A stretch of 64,000 bases of DNA, from positions 33,702,356-33,766,355 of the forward strand of contig NC_064760.1 of assembly GCF_011397635.1 (NCBI RefSeq). The letters are read 5' to 3'. This document shows positions 33,071 through 64,000 of this stretch, piece by piece; positions within the stretch are counted from its first letter, which is position 1; each line of letters opens with the position of its first letter. Source of the DNA: Epinephelus fuscoguttatus (Eukaryota > Chordata > Actinopteri > Perciformes > Serranidae). The translations under genes and the position numbers were made by a program. The notes beneath the pieces are model-generated. The model saw only the letters and a list, made by a program, of their open reading frames with translations. It was not told the origin of the DNA and did no database searches.

Positions 33071-33084
33071 ACTTTCACTTTCGA
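33071..33084 (-). promoter_or_regulatory. sting1: ISRE (IRF/ISGF3 site) upstream of sting1
   Basis: TCGAAAGTGAAAGT on the minus strand contains GAAANNGAAA, the core of interferon-stimulated response elements. It stands about 110 bases upstream of the presumed first-exon donor. Mammalian STING1 is interferon-inducible. Confidence 0.75.
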
Positions 33085-33654
33085 TTCCAGTTTTCTACCC
33101 GTATTCCTGTGCCATCAAAACATCATGGTAAAGAGAAGGAGTAGGAGGGACCAGAGATCAGGGGAAAGGCTTCATGAAAGAGGAAGTTCTCACTGTACAT
33201 CTATTAATAATTTTGTAATGACAACAATTTTTTAACTCAAGTTTCAAGTCTTTCAAGTCTTGAAAGTAAAAGACTAATATGCAGATAGGAATAAATAAAT
33301 AAATAAAAACCAATATAAAGGTTGTGGGCAAACATTAGGCCTTCAGATCAGCTTCACTGCTCTTTGTCAAAGACTCCAGAGTCTCTGGAATCCTATTGGT
33401 GAGCTAAAACATAACTTGTTTATAATAATACACCATCATTTGTTGCTGGTCAGCCCAGTACCAGTCCAGGTGCAAAACTATTTGTGCTGGTGGAGCCGAA
33501 TGAATCATGAAATAAACATACAAATCATAACCTGTTGCTGCTTTTGACTGTTAATAAATAAAATCTATCAAATTTTTATATTTAGAAATATATAGGCTAT
33601 ATGAATATATTAAGTACAACAGCACTCCCTCTCATGTGATATTGCTTAATCATC

Positions 33655-34275
33655 CATGAGTTTTTAGCCAACCATTTATCTGTGACTTTTAGCTAACAAG
33701 TTCAGCCATTTATCCATAACTTTTAGCTAACTATTTCAGGCATTTATCAATAACTTTTAGCTAACTATTTCAGCCATTTACCAATAACTTTTGGCTAACA
33801 ATTTCAACCATCTATCAATAACTTTTGGCTAACTATTTCAGCCATTTATCCATAACTTTTAGCTAACTATTTCAGCCATTTATCAATAACTTTTAGCTAA
33901 CTATTTCAGCCATTTATCAATAACTTTTGGCTAACTATTTCAGCCATTTATCCATAACTTTTGGCTAACTATTTCAGCCATTTATCAATAACTTTTGGCT
34001 AACTATTTCAGCCATTTATCCATAACTTTTGGCTAACTATTTCAGCCATTTATCCATAACTTTTAGCTAACTATTTCAGCCATTTATCAATAACTTTTAG
34101 CTAACTATTTCAGCCATTTATCAATAACTTTTGGCTAACTATTTCAGCCATTTATCCATCACTTTTAGATAAGTATTTATCCATAACGTTTAGATAACTA
34201 TTTCAGACATTTACTTTTAGCTAACTATTATAACCATTTATTTGTCACTTTTAGCTAACTAATTCAATTATTTAG
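33655..34275. repeat. 34-bp minisatellite, array 2 (about 19 units)
   Basis: Same unit as array 1. The agctaac/ggctaac word steps by exactly 34 bases from 33691 to 34167 (15 units), with shortened, irregular units after it and a partial unit before. Units carry two alternating variants (tagct/tggct and tatccat/tatcaat) and are far more alike than in array 1. Confidence 0.95.
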
Positions 34276-35250
34276 CCATTAACATTACTTGATCTATTTC
34301 ATCTCTCTCAATCTGTCACTAACAATATGTCTTTAACCATTATTCACTGCATTTAACAAACTACAGTTTATCCATTAACTAGGTTACTTAAGACTCCAAC
34401 CACATGCCTCCTGACAAATGCGGAAGTACTCCCCTATGTGAGTAGCATGACACCTAGTTCACCACTAGACCAGGCCACGACTGTCACTGAGAACACTAAG
34501 GTCTTGTCTTTGATATTATTTTAGAAGGTTAGTATGACGAGGAGTTTACATTGCACTATTACAAACAACTTGGGTTTTTTGAGATGTGAAACTAGTGTTT
34601 TTAGACTTAATTTGAGTGGTTATGCAAGACAAATCTAATACATTTAAATGAAACAAATTTTATATTCTTCAGCAGATTTGACGTACCAGTAGGGAGGTGT
34701 AACTTACAGTAATTAGCCCTAATGATTAAGTCAAAAGTTTTTTAACCACTTTGTGATTATTTCATATATCCTTTCTTGTCTTTCCTGTCACTCCCGTAAA
34801 TGTTATGCAACATAAATCAGTAAGCTCAGTTTCAGTGAAACTACCTGATGAAAGAGAACATCACTCCCTCTTACCTGGAATGGTATCTTCTATGTGGAAT
34901 ACTTTCTGTCTTGTCAAACCACAGCCAGTGGCTGTAACATCCTCAGAAGAAGACTGTAAATGACTGACACTTACTGGACTGACTCACTCTGACAAGTGGT
35001 TAAATGAACTGAAGGGGGTCACAAGTGAATTTCCTGGGTGGGACATTTTAACAAAACTAAATTCTGCTTCACAAGATTATCTTTATCATTCTAAGCATGT
35101 TCCACTGTGATTTGGCAACTATATAACAGGTCCAGTCACACTGAATGATTTTATTGACTCATTCATTGCTATTGCACAAGGGTGCTTCTTTTATGTTGTC
35201 TTTTGTGTGTCCATGCTCAGTGGTAATTAAATAAAGTCTCAGTATCCATA
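34276..35250. other. region between sting1 and ppp3ca
   Basis: No gene seen. A strong minus-strand donor-like site, CATTCCAG/GTAAGAGG, lies at 34878/34877 and could mark an alternative upstream sting1 first exon. A palindromic 'agtttcagtgaaact' lies at 34828-34842. Confidence 0.45.
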
Positions 35251-35251
35251 T

Positions 35252-37368
35252 CAAAGGTTCATGCATATTTTATTCAAGAGTAAAAAAGTGGATCGTCCCA
35301 TGGGGCATGCTTACAGTGTTAGTGACTGGGGAGTCAAAACAGAAAGAGAGCAGAAAGAGAGAGCGAGAGATTGAGAAAGAGTGAGAGAGAGAGAGAGAGA
35401 GAGACAGAGAGAGACAGAGAGAAAGAAAGTAAGAACCGTGGCACAATTTCTATGGCACAGGGTCTCCCAGGGGGGTTCACCTCTCCCAAAGAAGCACAAC
35501 AAGATCAACCAAGGAGCAACGCAACATGAAGAGCAACCAGCAGAGAGAGAGAGCTTAAATATTAAGAATAATGTCCATAATAAATAGAATCATAATAATC
35601 ATAGAATCATAAATATCATCAAATAACAAGAGGAATCATCAAGAATTATGATCAGAGAGAGAGTACACTTTTTTCCTTTAAATTGTGACAGCAACACACC
35701 GGCTCTTCTGTTAAAATGTGTCTTTCTGCTTTTTGCTTTAAACAGCGCAAATTTTAACCATGCAATCATGCTTTTGGCTGCCTGAATGCCTGTGCCTCTG
35801 TATATAGTATGGTCATTCATCAATGCTAATTTAATATTTGTTTATCGTTATTCATATTTATCGTTAAAAACAACTCCTGTACACCGACAAAGAAGAGAGG
35901 AGAGAACGTGGACTTGACACTTTGAATAGAAGCGTACTGTCATTCTGTACAGCATTGAAAGAAACCAGAAACACAGGTTGTGAAAAAGAAAAAGAAAAAA
36001 AACATGAAAAAACCCAACAAAATATAACATAAAATGAATACAAAAAATAAATTAACATTATGTACAAAATAAAATATTCATTATTCCTCAGTTCATTTAT
36101 ATTAGCCAGAAAAAAACAAAAAGAAAAAAAAATCCTACCATAGTGAAACACAGAGCACAAATATAATCTTCACATTATTATCAAAGAACTTAACTCTGCA
36201 TGCACTGATGCGTTAATATAAATGCTTTACAAAGACCTTTTCTTGTGACTTCTTGTCGTCTTGGCTGCTGCCTTAACTAGAAGAGTCTGTTTCCTTTGTG
36301 AAATATTATTTCTTGCTTTTTAGGCCGGAGATTTCCCGGCCATCACTGCTGTGTGGTAGCAGACAGCAACACGGGAAGAAAGGAGGATGTAGAAAGAGAA
36401 TGAATAGAGTATGACTTCACATTTAAACTCCCCCCGGCTCCCTCTCATCCATAAAGCATCCTACGTTCGCTATACTGCATCTTGCATCTCATGACCGTGT
36501 TCATCACATGTGCAATAAAACCTCTTTATGTAACCTATTTACACACAACAGGTGGGGAGAAACACTTGTTTCACATCTGATCCTGGCCCAGTTTCAATCC
36601 TTTGCAGAGAGCTAACTGGCCTGGGACCAGAGTTTTTTGTTTTTTAATATTTTTTTGGGAGGGCAACGAAGGGGGGGGGGGGGGCTCCACTTGACTTCAA
36701 GTAGAGGATGGTTACAGTGTAGTGCTACAAAAGCAAACGGGAATCTCCTCCCGAGAAGAAAAGGACAGCGAGGGCTCAGATTAGACTGCAGCTGAGATTA
36801 TCTCCACACATCTCTTGGCAACAGATACCACACCACACATCAAAAATTTTCTCGCTGGCTGATGGCGAGATCAGCTCGTGTTTGCAAACACATATTCAAA
36901 TATAACTGCACGGACATTTACATGTTGAAGCATGTGCACACACGCAGGCAGGCATATCCACGACTCTATAAAATCAACCTATCGCAAGTTTGGTTCCACT
37001 CCCTGTTTGCAAACAGGAAAAAGAAGCATACATATCTTTAACGCCCCCGCCCCTGATTGCCACCCCCATCTTCCGTGCAAACTCTTGACCCCGCCTGACA
37101 CAGCACACACCACGGACAGCCATGTCATGCTGACACTGTCAACCCACTGTTGATCCCCAACATACATGGTGTGTGTAACAGCAGCTCCTCCTGTTTTGCA
37201 TGGGGAGTGTTTTTGTTGTTTCTTTCCTGTTGTTGTGCAGGTACATGGGAGTTGTAGTTCTTTATATAGGGCCCATCAGTTCAGTGAAGAGATTCAGCCT
37301 TTGGTGGTATAGTCCGGGTACGCTCATGCCTTTACATACAGCTGAGGGCAACGGGAATGGGGTAGATA

Positions 37369-37406
<38 letters not shown>

Positions 37407-37581
37407 AGATTGCATGTGTGTGTGATGTTGTCTGTAGCCCATTCAGTGTATGTAATACTATGTTTGTGTGGTGCATTTTCTTGTGTATATATGCCTATGT
37501 ACAAGTATCTATAAATATGGTACCATATGAGAGTTGTTGTAACTGCAGGTATGTGTCTGGGTATGTGGGAGGGTATGTCCA
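35252..37581 (-). other. ppp3ca: ppp3ca 3'UTR (inferred)
   Basis: Runs from the TGA at 37582 to AATAAA on the minus strand at 35269-35274. Contains (TG)n at 37371-37404, a G run near 36674-36685 and (GA)n at 35380-35425. The length is inferred from the signal only; a closer ATTAAA lies near 35830. Confidence 0.45.
35269..35274 (-). terminator. ppp3ca: candidate polyadenylation signal of ppp3ca
   Basis: AATAAA on the minus strand, about 2.3 kb after the stop codon. Confidence 0.4.
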
Positions 37582-60400
<22,819 letters not shown>

Positions 60401-61022
60401 TTAGCTGCCACATGTAAGGCTTACAAAATTCAGTAAAAACAAAAAACTTGGGACCATCTTTGCTTCAGTGGCTCCATATGGCCTGATTTGCATCTGCAGA
60501 GGTATATCTGTCCTGTCTGCTGATCTAGAAACATCACTCATCTGCCTAATGAAAAAAACAGAAAATAAGTGATAAAAATATCCTCTATTGCCATCATTTT
60601 GAGGCACTACCTGTCAGTAAAGGTATGCACCAGGGATCTCATGTGTAGTCTCTATACTGAGTCTTTCTTTTTGTACCCTATAGGATTACATGTGACGAAT
60701 AAAACCGCAACTAAGACATTGTGATTAGTTGTTTGAGTCACCCTTCAAGCAAAAAAAGTTCCAGATGTCCCAATTTGCTGCTTTTCTTTGTCTAATACGA
60801 TATACGTCTTTGGGCTTTGGGCTGTTAGTTGGACAAAACAAGCACTTTGAATATGTTACCATGGGCTCTGGGAAATTGTAAATGGCATTTTACAACATTT
60901 TATATCCCAAACAGTTATAAAGGCAGTTTAGTTAAGAATGAAACCTTGCTATATGTAGCCCTAATACTTCTATTGTTGTGCTGTAGATCATGTTAGATAA
61001 CAGCACACTTCACTGTGCTACA

Positions 61023-61838
61023 CTAAAGGGAACCTATAATGCTTTTCTTTATTTTCAAAGTTTTAAATTATGAGGTAAACACATGTAAAAGTAGCCTCTG
61101 TGACCAAAGACCTTAGGCTTCAGACTGTTATACTCTTGTTTCCAACATTTTTTCTACTTTTGAGACAAGCTGACGTTGGCCCATGACCGATTTCTTCATA
61201 CAGTCATCTGCTCCAAGCACACTGCTACAAGCAGCTACATGCTAATGTCAGGTAAACATGTCAAACTTGGTTGCTAATGCTAATTTCTCACCGATTTTGG
61301 ATCACATCCCAACTCTAACATGTCTGCCTGTGAAGATTTTGGTTAAGAAGCTTTTATTGGGGATTTTTAACAGGAGAATGTGTCACTATACACAATCAGT
61401 GCCCTGCTGCAAGTACACTGCTGCATGTAGCTACATGCTAACGTCAGGGAAACATGTAATCTTGGTGGCTGATTTTGTGAATTTCTTCCTGATTTTGGAT
61501 CATATTCCTGCTGGAACAGATATGGTTGTGTTTACAAGATATTATTGGGGATTTTTCACACTAGAAAGTGCCACTATTCTCTGTTACAGTCATTCCCCAG
61601 AGATGGTGAGATGTGGAAGACCCGGAAACACTGACCAATCAGAGCAGACCAGGCTTTTTCAGGAGGGGGTCTTTAAGAGACAGGAACTAAACAGAGCATC
61701 TCAGGTGAACACAGATGATCCAGCACAGACAGTATGAGGGAAATAAAGTGCTTTTTGAACATTATAGCATGTAAACTATCAGCAGAAACCCAAAATACAA
61801 GTATGGACATGAAAATGATGAAAATAGGTCTTCTTTAA
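61023..61838. mobile_element. MITE related to the 46.1-kb element
   Basis: Left 'aaagggaacctataatgctttt' and right 'ataggtcttctttaa' with TTAA at 61835-61838. Shares 'agcagac..ggctttttt', 'catgctaac.tcagggaaacat' and 'acccaaaa.acaagtatg' with 46.1-46.7 kb. An internal segment (about 61200-61345) is repeated at 61380-61550. Confidence 0.7.
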
Positions 61839-63473
61839 GTGAAATTTGCTCTAAATCGTGATGAATAAAACTTCACCTTTGTGACACATTTCACATCTAT
61901 CAGACTTGAAATCTAGTTTTCTTGATAAAGTCTCATACAATATTATTCTACACACATGTCAATGGTTGTTTCCAGTAATGTCCCAGCAGATTTTTTTCAA
62001 GTCACATCTAGGAGTATTGGATCTAATTCATGTCAGGCGTCACATTCTGAACACTTCATATTGTAAAAAGTCTTCAGGACTGTCTGTCTGTATGATCTGC
62101 CAACATACATCTTCCCATCTGCCTCCCTCACCATCTGTCTGGCCTCTCCTTTCACTTTTAGTCGATGTCATAGTTCCCCTCTGCAGCCATTTTACGATGG
62201 CCATTTTGCATCTGTCTGGCCGGCTACATCTGTCTGTCTGTCTCTCCATCTGCTTGCCATGTTACTGTCTGTTTTTGTGTCTACTCCTAAGCATTCGCTT
62301 TAATTTGAACTGGGAATTGGGAATGCAAAATGGCATGAGTGAAATTGAGCCGTACCTGTCTGCCTCCTCAGACCTGCCTCCTCAGACCTGCCTCAGTGTT
62401 CTCCCAGAAGCCTTCATGTGACTCCCTAAAAGCCTGTCAGTTCAAATTTCAGCCATCCACCTGCCTGTCTGTTCCACAGTCTGTCTATCTTAGAGCATTT
62501 CCAGAGAGACTTTATCAAAGTGCTAAACTGTGCCGAATGTCTCCCCAACATTACATCTGTTTAAAGCCCTCCACAGAAGAACCTGCGCTATTTTTCTGTA
62601 GTTTTATCTCTGAAATCTATAGGTTGTTTCCAATCATAGCTAACTCAGACAAAAATCCTCTCAGGTGGGTGTTTCTGGGTCAGAATCTGTGGAGAAACTT
62701 GGAAACTGATCAATATGTTGCTCATTGGGAATGAGCAGGTTTGAGAACCTCTGCACTAAGCAGCTTAAGATCGACTGTCTCTCCATCTGCCTGTCTATCT
62801 GTCCTCGTCCCTGGGGATCTGTACCTGTGAAAGCCGAGCGATGTTCCCACACTGTGTGGGCACGTCAACCCACACGGAATTATCTCACCGCTTGCATTTG
62901 CATAAACGCACGCACACACACACACATGCAGAGATGCGCAGGTACATTAACCGAGCAGTGTCAATAGGTTGAGAGTGTCTGAGTCTGCCTGTCTGCTTGT
63001 CTGTCTTCTGTGTCATCGTCTCAGAAACTTGTTTTCCATTTTGTTCTTCATCGATCTCAATCTCATCCTCCTCCTCCTCCCTTCAGCGTTCTCCTCGGTT
63101 CATACCATTTCCCTGGCAAGGAAATACATGCAGATATTACCAAAGCTAGCGCCTGCCATTGTGAGGTGCATAAGTGCCAATTGGTTCTCTCAGTGAAGTG
63201 TGACCGAACAACAGTTCATATTAAAAGGGTGGCAGATACATATGGCAGATTAATGAATCGACAAATGGAATCTGATTAATATATAATTACTGATCTTTCT
63301 GCCTTTTGCTCCGCAGCTCCATTCTTCTGTCTCTCTATCTCTATGTTTGACTGTTGTTATCTGCGCCCTCACGGTTAAAGTAAGTGATCTATTCACTTGT
63401 CACTCTTGCAGGCATATTAACACAACTCTTCTTTTTGTGCTGGTAGTTCCAATGGGAGCTATACAAACTGTAT

Positions 63474-64000
63474 TTAAAGGAATCGTTTGAGATTTAGAAA
63501 AAAAAACATTGCAGGAGTGCTGTGTTTACATGGCAACTTGCACGAGACTCGAGAACTAGCACACCACTAGCCATCAGCTAGTCTCGCACAACTTGCCATG
63601 TAAACGCAGCACATCTGCAGGACAGGCTAGCTGACCACAGTGAGAAATTATGCTATAAAAGTGGAGTAAATTATGTCTTTTCAAGTCAATTTTGCATGCT
63701 GCTGCTTCAGGGCACTTGGATTATGACGGACGAGCCGTTCTGACGTTTTTTAAATGCATTAGCAGAGTTATATTACATTTTCAAAATGTGGGTTCCATGC
63801 AATTTAAGTGTAGCTGTTATTCCAGCTAGCTGTTATCCTCCGATCCCCCAAGCGGGGCTGTTGTAACTCACTGCTCCATCCAGCTCTTGCTGTATTTTCT
63901 GAGTAACATGCAAGAAAATGTTCCACCTTAAAAGTTGTGGTTGCTGCCGGCAGTAGCCTTTGAATGCCACAGTGAATTAAATAATTTTTTCTCAGTCTAT
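63474..64000. mobile_element. possible TTAA-type element with a strong hairpin, cut by the window edge
   Basis: TTAA followed by AGGAATCGTTTGAGATTT at 63474. Arms at 63511-63548 and 63581-63618 (gcagg.gtgctg.gtttacatggca) are inverse copies with few mismatches. The right end is not in the window. Confidence 0.5.

Noticed and set aside
32262-34275. Regular repeats resembling a CRISPR array
   Set aside because: The 34-base units abut directly with no unique spacers, and the genome is vertebrate; it is a minisatellite.
61906-62421. 171-codon ORF, the longest in the window
   Set aside because: Low-complexity, Cys/Ser/Leu-rich translation of CTGT-rich intron DNA with no domain and no support from splice sites.

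Overview
The window reads as teleost (ray-finned fish) nuclear DNA. The genes have compact vertebrate exons with GT-AG introns, the introns are packed with CA/TG microsatellites, and the dispersed repeats are fish types: TTAA-flanked and hAT-type MITEs, tRNA-derived SINEs, a DIRS-like relic, and LINE fragments. There is no bacterial or viral gene organisation. The ORFs of 60-170 codons are mostly exons of split genes or translations of simple repeats.

Four host genes can be assembled exon by exon with matching splice phases. (1) 154-7839, plus strand: the last seven coding exons of brd8, a bromodomain subunit of the NuA4/TIP60 acetyltransferase complex, ending in the short (single-bromodomain) C-terminus; its 3'UTR runs to about 9.87 kb. 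(2) 11425-12620, minus strand: a complete two-exon DDIT4/REDD-family gene (207 aa, probably ddit4l), convergent with brd8, with a TATA box and a dense block of stress motifs upstream (E-box, heat-shock element, two ATF4-type CARE sites). (3) 21410-31225, minus strand: a complete six-coding-exon sting1 (TMEM173, 408 aa) with an apparent non-coding first exon near 32.97-33.05 kb and an interferon-type ISRE just upstream of it. (4) 37582-60360, minus strand: twelve coding exons of a calcineurin A catalytic subunit, best matched to ppp3ca; the N-terminal exons (about 85 residues) lie beyond the right edge, and the 3'UTR reaches to about 35.25 kb.

Between and inside the genes lie many repeats: a nested LINE block at 13.0-14.9 kb; a SINE with perfect 19-bp target duplications next to a DIRS-like relic in a sting1 intron; a 1,036-bp TTAA-flanked transposon at 28.87-29.91 kb that carries its own ORF; two 34-bp-unit minisatellite arrays flanking the sting1 first exon; four more TTAA-type MITEs or relics (38.7, 46.1, 50.5 and 61.0 kb) and a possible fifth at 63.5 kb; and a hAT inside a hAT at 52.1-53.0 kb.

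The genes are not an operon. sting1 is a cyclic-dinucleotide innate immune receptor, the DDIT4-family gene is a stress-induced mTORC1 inhibitor, ppp3ca is the Ca2+/calmodulin phosphatase, and brd8 is a chromatin reader. The most interesting signals are regulatory or RNA-level: complementary CA and GT repeats at the two ends of a short ppp3ca intron whose acceptor has no pyrimidine tract, the repeat context of an enlarged ppp3ca cassette exon, the fish-type sting1 tail, the minisatellites around the sting1 promoter, and the interleaved gene order. I see no wholly new gene system here.
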